The position numbers and the translations under genes were made by a program. A stretch of 40,927 nucleotides of DNA from a virus, in IMG/VR virus record IMGVR_UViG_3300026518_000003, positions 1 to 40,927 of that record, one strand, 5' to 3'. Shown piece by piece: positions 29,492 to 39,790 of this stretch. The notes under the pieces are model-generated. The model saw only the letters and a list, made by a program, of their open reading frames with translations. It did no database searches and was not told the DNA's origin. How positions within the stretch are numbered: position 1 is the stretch's first letter; the number at the start of each line of letters is the position of its first letter.

Positions 29492-31718
29492 GACTGCGCT
29501 AGTGTTGCATCCCCATCGGGATGCAGCGCACCTACCCATGATTAAGTCCATGCTGGCTAAGTACAACATTAACCGTGTTATCGCTGCCACATCTGCCTTA
29601 ACTCCAGACCAGATTAACACACGCTGTGATAGGTTTAAGGTAGATTATGTACTAATCGCCAATACAGAAGCAGTCTATCCTATTGTAAAAAGTGAATTGG
29701 GTAGGGCTAGGAAGATTGACCCTGAGATGTGGGCAGGCTCTATGCTAACTTGGGAAGATGGGCTAACCCGCCCTACCATGATTATGCTTCCGTTACACTA
29801 CCTACATACCAAGTCTTGGGGTAAGCATGTAATAGCGCAGCACCTTAAGAAGTTCTTTACGCCTCATGCTATCCAACGCTTACCACAAGGCGCAGAGTTT
29901 ACCAATGTAACTGCAGCCAATGCTGCTGCCTGCTTAGATATTCTGGCTAAGTCTGAGTATATGTCTATTGATATTGAGACTACAGAGCATATCCACATGG
30001 ATATGGTAGGCTACTGTGCGCGTATGCCAGATGGTACACCTCAAGCATTCATTGCAGAGTTTGGTAGCTTAGATACCATCTCCGTAGAAGTCATGCAATT
30101 CGTTAAGGATGCTAATAACCTACCCCAACCTAAGATTTTCCATAATGGCTGCTACGATAATCAGTTCTTCGCACGCTATCAGATGCCAGTACGCAACTAC
30201 ATCCTAGATACAGAGTATATGTTCTATTGCCAATTTGCAGAAATGCCTAAGACTCTAGCCTTTGTATCAGCTTACTATAACCCTATCGCAAGATACTGGA
30301 AACAGATGGTAGGTAAGGATAGAGCTAAGTATTGTGCGCTGGATTGCTATAACACGCTAATCGCACTGGAGGAGATGATTAAATCCTACCCAGATTATGC
30401 GTATAAGAACTACCAGATGCTATTCCCACTTACTACTGTAACCTTATGGTGCAACCTGCATGGCTTAAGGGTAGATGAGGCTAAACGGGATGCCGCTAAA
30501 CTCAAAGCTCAGGAGGATGTAGAACGCTTATCAGCAGACTTTAAGGCTATGTGTGGAGGGTTAGAGGTAAATATTAACTCACCTAAGCAGTTAAAGGCAC
30601 TACTCTACGGCCCGCTAAGAGCAAGACCTGTACGCATTAAGGGCGTAATTGGAGGCACTGATGCTACCACTATGGCTAAGTTAGCTGAACAAGATGCACT
30701 ACTAGCTAAGTTCATTGAGGTTATCCTATCCCTTCGTAAGAGTAAGAAGGCAATCTCAACTTACTATGAAGCTCGCCTATTCCACGGGCGCTTATTATAC
30801 TCCTACCGAATTGACGGTACTGAGACGGGTAGATTATCCTGCAATAAATCCTCCTTTGGTTGGGGTAATAAGCAATCTGAATCTTACGGCGCACAAGTAC
30901 AGAATGTGCCTTCATACCTTAAATCTGCACTTATCCCAGACGAAGGTTATATTATGGGAGAGAGTGATAAGTCACAGTCTGAAGCTAGATGCGTAGGGTA
31001 TATTGCCAATGACCGTAAACTAATCGCAGCCCTAGAATCAGAAGATGATTTCTATTGCATCTGCGGTAAGCTATTCTTTGGTATAACTATGGAGGAAGCT
31101 AAGAAAATCCGCCAGATTATTAAGAAGATTATTCATGGCAGTAACTACTGTATGCGTGGTAACACATTCATTGATAGCGTAAGGAAGGATTATGGTATTG
31201 CACCGCTAGTCCACGCCCAGCAAGAGCTTAACCGCCCACAAGGTGAAGACCTTTTCACCTTTGCTACTTACCTACTGTCCCTATACCGTACCACTTACGA
31301 CCAGATTCCTTTATGGTATGATAGGGTTCAGACTATGCTAATCACTAAGGGAAGGTTAACCTCACAGCTAGGTTGGACACGCATATTCTTTGGCGACCCT
31401 AGCTCTGATAACACCTTACGCTCGGTAGTTGCTCATGAGCCACAGAACTTATCTGTATCAATTATTAATATATCCTTTATTAAGCTATTCTGGGAGTTGC
31501 AAGTGCCATCTAATGGCGAGTTCATGCTAATCTTTCAAGTACATGATAGTATAGGGTATCAGATTAAAGAATCTATTGGTAAGGATAAGGTAGATTGGTA
31601 TCAGCGTGAGGTACAGCGTATTATGGATATACCTGTAACCTTTAAGACCTACCCTGAACACCCTATGAGAATACCAACAGACGGCAATCTAGGTTATTGC
31701 TGGAAGGACTGTCATTGA
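29478..31718 (+). CDS. Family A DNA polymerase with 3'-5' exonuclease
   Basis: A 746-aa replicative polymerase. The exonuclease has SIDIET (Asp165, Glu167), HNGCYDNQF (Asp227) and YCALD (Tyr285, Asp289). The polymerase has TETGRLS, motif A as SDKSQSEAR (Asp497), motif B helix starting RQIIKKIIHG and motif C as VHDS (His689, Asp690). In motif B, Arg545 and Lys549 align with E. coli Arg754 and Lys758, Tyr557 with Tyr766, and His553 with Phe762, a position usually Phe, Tyr or Leu. Motif C has Ser in place of the common Glu. The N-terminal 150 residues are phage-specific. GAGGAG precedes the start. It is the main replication enzyme. Confidence 0.96.
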   Translation: MTAYKTALVLHPHRDAAHLPMIKSMLAKYNINRVIAATSALTPDQINTRCDRFKVDYVLIANTEAVYPIVKSELGRARKIDPEMWAGSMLTWEDGLTRPTMIMLPLHYLHTKSWGKHVIAQHLKKFFTPHAIQRLPQGAEFTNVTAANAAACLDILAKSEYMSIDIETTEHIHMDMVGYCARMPDGTPQAFIAEFGSLDTISVEVMQFVKDANNLPQPKIFHNGCYDNQFFARYQMPVRNYILDTEYMFYCQFAEMPKTLAFVSAYYNPIARYWKQMVGKDRAKYCALDCYNTLIALEEMIKSYPDYAYKNYQMLFPLTTVTLWCNLHGLRVDEAKRDAAKLKAQEDVERLSADFKAMCGGLEVNINSPKQLKALLYGPLRARPVRIKGVIGGTDATTMAKLAEQDALLAKFIEVILSLRKSKKAISTYYEARLFHGRLLYSYRIDGTETGRLSCNKSSFGWGNKQSESYGAQVQNVPSYLKSALIPDEGYIMGESDKSQSEARCVGYIANDRKLIAALESEDDFYCICGKLFFGITMEEAKKIRQIIKKIIHGSNYCMRGNTFIDSVRKDYGIAPLVHAQQELNRPQGEDLFTFATYLLSLYRTTYDQIPLWYDRVQTMLITKGRLTSQLGWTRIFFGDPSSDNTLRSVVAHEPQNLSVSIINISFIKLFWELQVPSNGEFMLIFQVHDSIGYQIKESIGKDKVDWYQREVQRIMDIPVTFKTYPEHPMRIPTDGNLGYCWKDCH

Positions 31719-31719
31719 T

Positions 31720-32985
31720 ATGGCTAAGCAATTCTTTCAAGACTACTTTAATTATGTAGGCGAGACAGAAGCTCCAACGGAATACCACCGTTGGAGTATT
31801 TTGTCATGTATGGGGGCGGCTATAGGTAGGCGTGGATATTTACCTGTAGGACAATTTAAGCTATACCCTGCAATCTATACACTCTTAATCGGTGGAGGAG
31901 GTACTCGTAAGGGGGCAGCTATCAGTCTAGCTCGCAAGCTATTGGAGGGTAATAAGTACGCTACCTTTGCAGCGGATAGAACCACAAAAGAAAAGCTTAT
32001 CCAAGACCTCATGGATGCTAGTAAGGGTATCCAACTATGCACTGATGCTTCAGGTGAGGTTAAGCCCTCTGTTATCCCTAAGTCCGCTGAAACCTTCATT
32101 ATAACAGATGAAATCCAAGACTTTCTAGGTGTGAATAACCTAGATTTCATCACCTTACTAGGTAGATTATGGGAAGGTAAAAGTAATTATGAAACTCGTG
32201 TAAAGCATGGCAAGAGTGCTTATATTAAAGAGCCTTGCGTTAACTTACTGGCAGGTGCTACGCCTACAGGCTTTGGCATGACCTTCCCACCAGAGTTACT
32301 AGGTCAAGGGTTTATGTCTAAACTCATCCTGATTTATGGAGAGCCTACACGCAGACGCTTAGCTTTCCCTAAAGGAGGAACTAGAGCTAAGTTCAAAGAA
32401 CTCTCTCTACCCTTCTATAAAGCCCTACATAGAGATAAGTTTCAGTTCTCCTTAACATCCGAGGCTAAGGATATAATAACAGCCCTGTATGACGAGGAAA
32501 TTAAGCTTACTGACCCTAGATTCAAGGGTTACGAGGCTCGCCGCCATGAACACCTACTACGAATCTGCTGCTTAGTACGCTGCTTATCCTCCAGACCAGA
32601 CTATAAGACCATAACGTTAGAGGATGTGCTTATAGCTAATACTATGCTATATAGCGCGGAATGTAAGATGCCTATGGCACTTGGTGAGTTCGGGAAGGGT
32701 AAGTTCGCAGGTACATCTAATGCTATCATGGAAGCCTTACATCATAGTAATGTACCACTATCGTTAGGCGACTTATGGAAAATGGTAGCACAGGATTTAT
32801 CAAGCCAGAATGACCTAGTTGCTATCCTAAGGGGGTTACAGTCTATTGATAAGATTCAGTCCATTGAGACTGATAGCCAGATTAAGTTCTTGCCTAAAGT
32901 AACACACCCTATGAAAATGAAATCCGAGTATATAGATACCGAAGCACTAACACATGAAGAAGCTGTAGCTTGCGGTATTATATAA
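31720..32985 (+). CDS. DUF3987-like P-loop ATPase, probable replicative helicase
   Basis: A 421-aa protein immediately downstream of the polymerase. Walker A reads GGGGTRKGAA (58-67), Walker B FIITDE (126-131), followed by an arginine-rich C-terminal region (ARRHEHLLRICCLVRC). This pattern matches the ATPase part of DUF3987/primase-helicase type proteins of phages and mobile elements. No primase catalytic domain is visible here or elsewhere in the window. Its likely role is unwinding or loading at the fork. It is the last rightward gene. Confidence 0.75.
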   Translation: MAKQFFQDYFNYVGETEAPTEYHRWSILSCMGAAIGRRGYLPVGQFKLYPAIYTLLIGGGGTRKGAAISLARKLLEGNKYATFAADRTTKEKLIQDLMDASKGIQLCTDASGEVKPSVIPKSAETFIITDEIQDFLGVNNLDFITLLGRLWEGKSNYETRVKHGKSAYIKEPCVNLLAGATPTGFGMTFPPELLGQGFMSKLILIYGEPTRRRLAFPKGGTRAKFKELSLPFYKALHRDKFQFSLTSEAKDIITALYDEEIKLTDPRFKGYEARRHEHLLRICCLVRCLSSRPDYKTITLEDVLIANTMLYSAECKMPMALGEFGKGKFAGTSNAIMEALHHSNVPLSLGDLWKMVAQDLSSQNDLVAILRGLQSIDKIQSIETDSQIKFLPKVTHPMKMKSEYIDTEALTHEEAVACGII

Positions 32986-33056
32986 AAAAAGAAATGGCGA
33001 GGGGAGTACTAAGCTAGGGAGGAGTCAATTCCCAGCGTTTCCTGCAACCCTCGCCA
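32984..33056 (-). terminator. Late-operon terminator with long structured loop
   Basis: On the minus strand, TGGCGAGGG and CCCTCGCCA (33056-33048 and 33003-32995) pair over 9 bp. They enclose a 44-base loop that itself contains a small GGGA / TCCC hairpin, and are followed by TTTCTTTTTTTA. It lies 15 bases after the stop of the 1519-aa gene, so it ends the late leftward transcript. On the plus strand there is no T run, so it would not efficiently stop the convergent replication transcript. Confidence 0.8.
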
Positions 33057-33070
33057 ACTGTTAAGTGCTG

Positions 33071-36000
33071 CTAGTACAAGCCAGCACTAATTGCTAAGTT
33101 CAAACGGCTATCTTCCAGCGTAGCCATCTTCCCTTCAGTGTCCTCAATGTAACGCTTATTCAATGCTACATTAAAGCCTTTCACACTACCTCCTAAGTTC
33201 ATGTACTCCCGCAGGGCATCCCCTTTGTTAGCACCTAACCTAAGAGCTTTCATCACTTCGCGTCTAGCGGTATAGTTTGCACTGTGATAGAAAGACTGCT
33301 GATAACTAGCATCCCTTACTACCTGCTCTTGCAAACTGCGACTGCCCATAGCCCTAGCGAATGTAGCCCAGTTTAACTTAACCCCAGTCTCAGGGTCTAC
33401 TGTACCACCACGCTGGTCTATACTATGCCCTACAAACATATCCGCATACCTAGCTAAAGGTCGTGATAAAGTCTGCATTTGAAAGGCGGCTGCTAGACTG
33501 GCTGATATAGGTGTGCCATGACTGGCAGCACTATACACATTACTCATCATATCGAATAGCGTCTTGATAGGCGCAGTTGCAGCTATCGCTACCCCCATAT
33601 CGAAATTATCGAAGGTAATAGGTGAGCGTGGAGATAGCACGCCTCTAGTCCACAAGGATGTATTAAGCAGTGTACTAGGTGCGCCATATAACAACACTTC
33701 AGCTTGTCTATTCGAGGTTGCCCCTTCATAGATGTGCGTTGTAATATCTACGCCATTATTCTCACCATATGATGCGCCCATATAGTGGTTGATTGTATCA
33801 TACCCAGTCAAGGAACGCAAGCCGAAGATGCTTCCCTGAGCTGCTAGTAAGGATGCAGTACTCAACCTATTGCCAGCTTCCAGCCCCCTGAAGATACTCT
33901 GCCCCATAGTCCATGTAAAGGTTTGGAATAGACCTACCGCAGCACCCAAGTTACCCTGAAAGATAGCAGGGCGTTGTGCCGTAGTATAGTTACCCATAGA
34001 CCTCTTTACAAAAGCGTTAATAAAGGCTAAGCCTTCACCACTAGCTGCACTACCTACCCCATGCTCAGCCTCATAAATAGCCTGTGCGCTACCTGCCGCC
34101 AGCTTACGGGTAAACATTTCTGCATATTGACTAGGCTTCTGTAAGAAGTGGAATATAGGATTCCCTTCCATGATAGCGGTTAGCTTAGGCTTAGCAATCT
34201 GTGAAGCTAGGAAATCATTAACCTCACTAACCTCTGCATTGGTAATCCCTAGCCTATCCAACTCATCCATCATGCCTCTATTCTCAGGGTGGAAAGCCTT
34301 TCTAGCCCCTTCATACATAAGCTTAGTAGCTGAAAACTGCCCTACCTTACCACTTACGCCATGTGCACCTTCGGCTAGGATGGTAATAGGCGCAGATAAT
34401 ACAGTAACCATTGTATGTGACCAGTCCCATAAGCGTAAGGCAAGACTAGCCACTAGGAAGTTATTAGTACTAATCACTGCGGTGGCTTTATCACCAAGCT
34501 TCTTATAAGCCATAGTATCAGCTAACGCATCCACCTGATTATTCCAAGGCAGTTCCTTAGTAAGTCCCTGCTTCTCGAAGTCTGCCATAACAGAAGCTAC
34601 ACGCTCTTGATAACTACCTTCGGGTTTCTTACCTAGGATTCTACCCCCCACGCCTAGCACAGCACGCACATGATTACCAGCAAGCTCATCCAGCTTATCC
34701 ACTGTAACATTTATCACATTGCTAAACAAATCATTGGCTTGTGATAGGTACTTATGATTTCCTAAAGCACTACCACTAAATGCAGTCTGCTCTAAGTCCT
34801 GATACAACTTAATCCTATCTGGCGTAATCTCATCCATTAACTTCAAATGGTGCATCACTTCAGGGTTCATAAGTCTAGCATTCTTCTTACCCAACCTAGT
34901 CAAATACTGCCCATTGGCTTCAACGAAGGCCTCCATCTGCCCAGTCCAAGCATCCACGCTACTATGTACAGTCCTACCCTTAGCTTGATTATAATCTGCT
35001 GCACGCATTTCACCTACGGCTACATGGTCATGAATCTTATTAAACTTATCTAAATGCGACTTCTTAGTAAGAATCTCACGGTTAGGGAAGTCCTGCTTAG
35101 CCTTATTAACCAATAACTCTAAAGCTTGCGCCGTATCTGCATGATACAATGTAATATCATGGGTCTTAGGGTCAATGGCATAAGCTAAGTGTTTCTTGGT
35201 TAGATTCTTAGGAGGTAATTTAATACCCCTAGGTACAGCTTCCTCCTGTCCCATAAGCCCACGCTGGAAGTTAATATGCTGCCTTACCTCATCAGACACT
35301 GTATGCTGGAAGTTATCCCAGAAATCTACTACCTCCTTAGGCATAGTCTCAAGCTCTTTAATAGGCTCGAACTCTTTATTTCTGGTAATGCCTATAACGC
35401 CATCCTGTACAATAATAGCCTCATCACCATGCAACTGAATACTCCTAAGGATAGCTTCACTCTCATTCCACTTAACCCTAGTTACATTATCCATACTTAA
35501 CTGCTTTAGGCGTGTGTTAATATCCTTAGTAACCGCCTCTACGCCCTTCTGAATCTCATGCTGCATAGTACTACCGAAAGCTAAGATATGGTTTACAATA
35601 TCCCCTTGATGGCGTAATGCCATATCCTTACTGAGCGCCGTATCGCTAGCATACATGGCAGGGTTCAAGCCTCTTAAGCCTTGACGCATACCTGCACCGA
35701 AGCCTCCATTGGTAAGCTCATACTGCGCACGAATCAGCGCACTATCAGATTCACCTGCATAGAAGCTCATGAACTCATTGTTAGCAGTTCTAATTGCATC
35801 CGCATCTAGGGCTGCAGCCTGTTCTACAGTACTACGACCTAAGATAGCATCACCCTCCACTACCGCCATAGCCTTAATATCACTTGCTGTTACGCCTTCC
35901 TTAGTAGCAGGTAACAGTAAATCAGCTTTATTAACATCCTTACTAAGCTCCGCCTTATCTAAGGCTTTATAATCTGCATGGACTCGCAAGGATATTTCCA

Positions 36001-37630
36001 AGTTACTCTTACCCTGCTGCTTTAAATCCTCGATACGACTAAGCAACTTCGCATCCACTGCCTTAATAATATCCTCATGCTTCATGGGACTGTTACGAGC
36101 TACCTTACCATGATATGCAGCAGCCTTATAATGCAACAACCCACTTATATTAGCAGCATCTAATTGACGCTGGTTTACTTTCACACTACCAGCCACAGCC
36201 TTCACTGCACGCATGATAGCTTGCTGATTGTTATACTGCACTTGCCCAGCCAATAGGGTACTATGTCCCCCAGCCTTAACCTCTTTAATACCTAAGTCTG
36301 CAGCGGTGGCGATATTCTGCGCCTCTTCTAAGGAGATTACTTCACCAGTACGCGCATCTAGTGCTACTGTATTATTAAGCTTATGCACCTTCTCAATTAC
36401 GATTTGAGGCAACTTGAGAGCCTTAGAGAGTTTATTGGCGCTAGAGTTACCCTTATACTTCCAGCCCTTAGCCTGCTCATTATGGATAGCCTTGAACAAA
36501 TCCTTGTGCATTGAAGCGGGGATTTCATGAGACGCTAACAAGTCTTCAATAGGATGCCCAAAGAAGTGCGTATGCTCATCAGGATTAAAAGGCTTAACCC
36601 ACTTAGCACCTGCTAGTACATCTACACTATCCACATGCTTTAGTACTGCACTACGAAGCTCAGTTTCAAAGTGATAGCCTGCAGCGATAGCTTCTGGGGT
36701 TTGGCTGTCCCCCTGCTTAACTCGCAAGTCCTTATGAGTAATCTTATCCACTAAGTCCAATTGACGCACTAAATCAACACGCGTTTTATTCTCTAAAGCT
36801 TCCTTAACAGGTTTACTAATATCTGGATGCGTACGTAGCATCTCCGCAGTAACCTTAGCCTGCGCACTAATATGAGCAGCTTCACCCAGTGTACCCTGTA
36901 CATGACGAGGGATTTCAGCGGTATTATCTAGTACTGCATTGGCTAATTTAGCTGCAGGGTCAGCTGTAGCATCCTTCACCACTACATAAGCACGAGCGGC
37001 TGCATTCAAGCCCACATTAACCGCACCGCCAATAGCCATACCCCAAGCCATATCCTTTAATCCTGCATCCTTTAACGCATAACTTTGACTGAATACTAAA
37101 TCAAAAGCAGCCATGTTAGCTGCGCCATCCCTGAACACCTTACCACGGTTAGACCACTTATAAGCCTTAACAGCATCATTCAGAGCTTCACTAGCCACTC
37201 CAGCCTCACCCTTAGCCAGTACTTCCACTGCATGTTTCAGCTTCATAGTCCTAGACATAGTCTGCGCACTATCCGTTGCAAGGAACATGCCTTTACTCAG
37301 ACCCCAGTTTACAAGCTTAGCCCCAGCACCACCTACCATGAACCCACCAGCAATCAGTCCTAGAGTCTGAGTAGCTTCAGGGTGGTTAGTGTAGTACTGC
37401 TCTACTCCAGTGAACCCTGCATTAGCTACAAAGTCTAACACCTCAGATTGGGATTTATAGTCTACTACGCCAGTAAGGGAGGCTAAGTTGTATAGGCTCG
37501 CCCCTACATCAGTGATAACTGCGCCTACCGCATCTAGCGGATGCTTTAGAGCATCAGTTAAGAAGTTATTGCCAGTGCTACCATCCAACTCACTAGCGCT
37601 ACTTAAGAAATCTATATTGTTAGCCGTCAT
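33071..37630 (-). CDS. Large internal virion / DNA-ejection protein (T7 gp16 position)
   Basis: A 1519-aa, largely helical protein starting MTANNIDFLSSASELDGSTG. Hydrophobic, potentially membrane-active segments lie at about 82-105 (GGFMVGGAGAKLVNWGLSKG), about 1055-1090 (LVASLALRLWDW, VTVLSAPITILAEG) and in the C-terminal third (GLFQTFTWTMGQ). Being last after nozzle-, gp14- and gp15-like genes matches T7 gp16, which forms the trans-envelope ejection channel. I see no lytic transglycosylase motif at the N-terminus, unlike T7 gp16. The lysozyme gene may supply that activity, or another domain is undetected by eye. Confidence 0.85.
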   Translation of the reverse strand: MTANNIDFLSSASELDGSTGNNFLTDALKHPLDAVGAVITDVGASLYNLASLTGVVDYKSQSEVLDFVANAGFTGVEQYYTNHPEATQTLGLIAGGFMVGGAGAKLVNWGLSKGMFLATDSAQTMSRTMKLKHAVEVLAKGEAGVASEALNDAVKAYKWSNRGKVFRDGAANMAAFDLVFSQSYALKDAGLKDMAWGMAIGGAVNVGLNAAARAYVVVKDATADPAAKLANAVLDNTAEIPRHVQGTLGEAAHISAQAKVTAEMLRTHPDISKPVKEALENKTRVDLVRQLDLVDKITHKDLRVKQGDSQTPEAIAAGYHFETELRSAVLKHVDSVDVLAGAKWVKPFNPDEHTHFFGHPIEDLLASHEIPASMHKDLFKAIHNEQAKGWKYKGNSSANKLSKALKLPQIVIEKVHKLNNTVALDARTGEVISLEEAQNIATAADLGIKEVKAGGHSTLLAGQVQYNNQQAIMRAVKAVAGSVKVNQRQLDAANISGLLHYKAAAYHGKVARNSPMKHEDIIKAVDAKLLSRIEDLKQQGKSNLEISLRVHADYKALDKAELSKDVNKADLLLPATKEGVTASDIKAMAVVEGDAILGRSTVEQAAALDADAIRTANNEFMSFYAGESDSALIRAQYELTNGGFGAGMRQGLRGLNPAMYASDTALSKDMALRHQGDIVNHILAFGSTMQHEIQKGVEAVTKDINTRLKQLSMDNVTRVKWNESEAILRSIQLHGDEAIIVQDGVIGITRNKEFEPIKELETMPKEVVDFWDNFQHTVSDEVRQHINFQRGLMGQEEAVPRGIKLPPKNLTKKHLAYAIDPKTHDITLYHADTAQALELLVNKAKQDFPNREILTKKSHLDKFNKIHDHVAVGEMRAADYNQAKGRTVHSSVDAWTGQMEAFVEANGQYLTRLGKKNARLMNPEVMHHLKLMDEITPDRIKLYQDLEQTAFSGSALGNHKYLSQANDLFSNVINVTVDKLDELAGNHVRAVLGVGGRILGKKPEGSYQERVASVMADFEKQGLTKELPWNNQVDALADTMAYKKLGDKATAVISTNNFLVASLALRLWDWSHTMVTVLSAPITILAEGAHGVSGKVGQFSATKLMYEGARKAFHPENRGMMDELDRLGITNAEVSEVNDFLASQIAKPKLTAIMEGNPIFHFLQKPSQYAEMFTRKLAAGSAQAIYEAEHGVGSAASGEGLAFINAFVKRSMGNYTTAQRPAIFQGNLGAAVGLFQTFTWTMGQSIFRGLEAGNRLSTASLLAAQGSIFGLRSLTGYDTINHYMGASYGENNGVDITTHIYEGATSNRQAEVLLYGAPSTLLNTSLWTRGVLSPRSPITFDNFDMGVAIAATAPIKTLFDMMSNVYSAASHGTPISASLAAAFQMQTLSRPLARYADMFVGHSIDQRGGTVDPETGVKLNWATFARAMGSRSLQEQVVRDASYQQSFYHSANYTARREVMKALRLGANKGDALREYMNLGGSVKGFNVALNKRYIEDTEGKMATLEDSRLNLAISAGLY

Positions 37631-39081
37631 TAAAATAACCCCTCAGAGCCGTATAGCCCTAGTTTAATCAAAGCCTTCTTCTTCTCCTCGGCTAGGTAAT
37701 CAGGCGTAAGCCCTGCGCCTTTATCAATCACGTTAGCCTTGGCAAATATCTCAGTAAGTAAAGAGCCTACATTAGTCTGCATGGTATGGTAATCTAACCC
37801 TTTACCCTCCATAAAAGACTTGTAGTTAGATAGGCTCTTATATCCAGCCTCATGCAGCCCTTTATCCAGCAGGTTTACCGCCAGCTTAGACTGCACGGCG
37901 TGCTGGATGATACTAGGTAGCATAGCCTTGTCCGTAACCATTGAGGACTTATCCTCAGGGTTAGGTAGTTGACCAGCCGTAAACTTAGCTATAATCTCAT
38001 CCCTTACGGATGTCACAATATTAGTCTGCCTTACAGCTTCCTCTTTAGGCGTACCTTCTGCGATAGCTTGTTTACGATAATATCCATTAACCACTGCACC
38101 TGATGCGCCTACATAGTTATTGATTACAGGAGGCACATTCCCAGCTAGGATATTATCTACTACTTTATTCACCTCTTGAGCATTAGCTCCACTTACCATA
38201 TGCGTAATAGCTGCCGCTGGCAAGTCTGTATTGGTAAGCAAGTAATTGGCGTCTGCCTTTTGTCTAGAGTTAACCTCCCCCTTACTTGCCATCTTACGCT
38301 GTGCCAATAGGGCATTATTATGTGCCTCTAAAGCAGCTTTTACGGCAGGGTCGGAGTTGGCTTGATTCTCCGCTAGGGCATAGATACTAGCCTTACGCCC
38401 TGCAATATCCTTAGCTAACTGCAAAGAGTCAATAGCTGCTTGAGGGTCACGCCCGATGAAATTATCCGCATTAGCCTTTAGTTGTACCAGTTGCTGCATT
38501 AGCGGGTCATTCTGCAAGCCTTGCTCATAAATGTTGTCCCTTAGAGTAGTAAACTTAGCTGCATAATCTTGCTGCGTATTGCTTACAGGGTCAGGATACC
38601 CTTTATCCTTTACAATATTCAGCACCCCTACGCCCTTAGGTTTTACCTCAGTCGCATTAAGTTTATCATCAGGAATATTAAGGTAGTGATTAGTCCCTTT
38701 AATCTTGTAGATAGTCTGCCCATTCTGGTCACTAGGCATGACCACTTCTAACTTACTAGGGTCAAGCTCACCTGCGGCAGTCTTTAACAGCTTGGGAACT
38801 TCTACCGCAGGGTGTGCCTTAATCTCCTTCTTAGCTTGTGAGCTTAGTGGGATAGTGGAATGGATAGGCTTATTAACCGCTTCTGTAGCACGCTTTAAGG
38901 TAGCAGTAGCTTCCTTTAGTGTGGTCTTTTTACCATACTCAGGGGTGATAGCCGTCTGGTCGGTTGTCACTTGCTTAGCAAGTCCTGGATTATCTGCAGT
39001 AAGCTTTACTAAATCCTGCTTAATCCCTTGAGGGATATTATCTAGCCCTAACAAGGCTAAAGAATCTCTAAGATTAGTCAT
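37630..39081 (-). CDS. Internal virion protein (T7 gp15 position), 483 aa
   Basis: Starts MTNLRDSLALLGLDNIPQGI. It is mainly helical and charged, with Ala/Gln/Lys-rich stretches (QLVQLKANADNFIGRDPQAA) and no membrane segments. Its stop overlaps the start of the 1519-aa gene (TAATG). Order and composition fit a T7 gp15-like ejectosome tube protein, though it is shorter than T7 gp15 (747 aa). The role is inferred from gene order. Confidence 0.78.
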   Translation of the reverse strand: MTNLRDSLALLGLDNIPQGIKQDLVKLTADNPGLAKQVTTDQTAITPEYGKKTTLKEATATLKRATEAVNKPIHSTIPLSSQAKKEIKAHPAVEVPKLLKTAAGELDPSKLEVVMPSDQNGQTIYKIKGTNHYLNIPDDKLNATEVKPKGVGVLNIVKDKGYPDPVSNTQQDYAAKFTTLRDNIYEQGLQNDPLMQQLVQLKANADNFIGRDPQAAIDSLQLAKDIAGRKASIYALAENQANSDPAVKAALEAHNNALLAQRKMASKGEVNSRQKADANYLLTNTDLPAAAITHMVSGANAQEVNKVVDNILAGNVPPVINNYVGASGAVVNGYYRKQAIAEGTPKEEAVRQTNIVTSVRDEIIAKFTAGQLPNPEDKSSMVTDKAMLPSIIQHAVQSKLAVNLLDKGLHEAGYKSLSNYKSFMEGKGLDYHTMQTNVGSLLTEIFAKANVIDKGAGLTPDYLAEEKKKALIKLGLYGSEGLF

Positions 39082-39094
39082 ATATTACCCCCAA

Positions 39095-39790
39095 TCACTT
39101 ACGCTTTACGAAAGGGCTGATATAACCAGACCCTCCGCCTTGGGGATTACTTTTAAGGTTAGCAATAGCCCATTGAGTGTCATTCGTATTCTTATTATTA
39201 GCCCTGCTAGTAGCATTTACAGAATACTGGGCTGCTAGTTGAGCGTCCGCTGATAGTTGTGCATTATGCATACTTGCATTTGCCTGCGTATTGGCATTGT
39301 TAGCGCTAGTCAAATTCGTATTATAGATGCCCTGTAATTGTGCTTGTTGCCCTAATACTGCAGTATGAGCCTGCTGCAAGGTACTCAATAGATTATTAAG
39401 CTGCTGCATATGAGCATCTGCTGCTTTAGCTCTGGACTGTTCGTTAGAGGCTACAGCATTAGCTATATTCGCTCCTGCCTGTCCAGCTGCGTTAGCCGCA
39501 GCATTCTGAGCCAACAGCGCAGTTAATGCATCGCCGCTAGCTCCTGCATTCTGGGCAGCTGCTGTAATCTGCGGAATAATAGAATCATTGAACTGCTTTA
39601 GCATTAAGTCGGTGGATGCTTTAGTATCTGCCCTAACCTGAGCTCCACTACGAAGTTGCCCTATAGCGCCAGTAGATTGCTGAATCTGATTGGCTAGCTG
39701 CTGTAACTGGGCAGGATTCCCTGCCCCCTGAGTAGTAACAAGTGGCATCTGGCTACCTGCCCCCACTAAAGCTGGTACTGGTTGTAACAT
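39095..39790 (-). CDS. Internal virion protein (T7 gp14 position), 231 aa
   Basis: Starts MLQPVPALVGAGSQMPLVTT and is very rich in Ala, Gln and Asn (LQQLANQIQQSTGAI, NAAANAAGQAGANIANAVAS), a long helical low-charge protein. T7 gp14, which goes first into the outer membrane during ejection, has a similar size, composition and place after the nozzle gene. It overlaps the nozzle stop by one base. Assignment by order and composition. Confidence 0.78.
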   Translation of the reverse strand: MLQPVPALVGAGSQMPLVTTQGAGNPAQLQQLANQIQQSTGAIGQLRSGAQVRADTKASTDLMLKQFNDSIIPQITAAAQNAGASGDALTALLAQNAAANAAGQAGANIANAVASNEQSRAKAADAHMQQLNNLLSTLQQAHTAVLGQQAQLQGIYNTNLTSANNANTQANASMHNAQLSADAQLAAQYSVNATSRANNKNTNDTQWAIANLKSNPQGGGSGYISPFVKRK

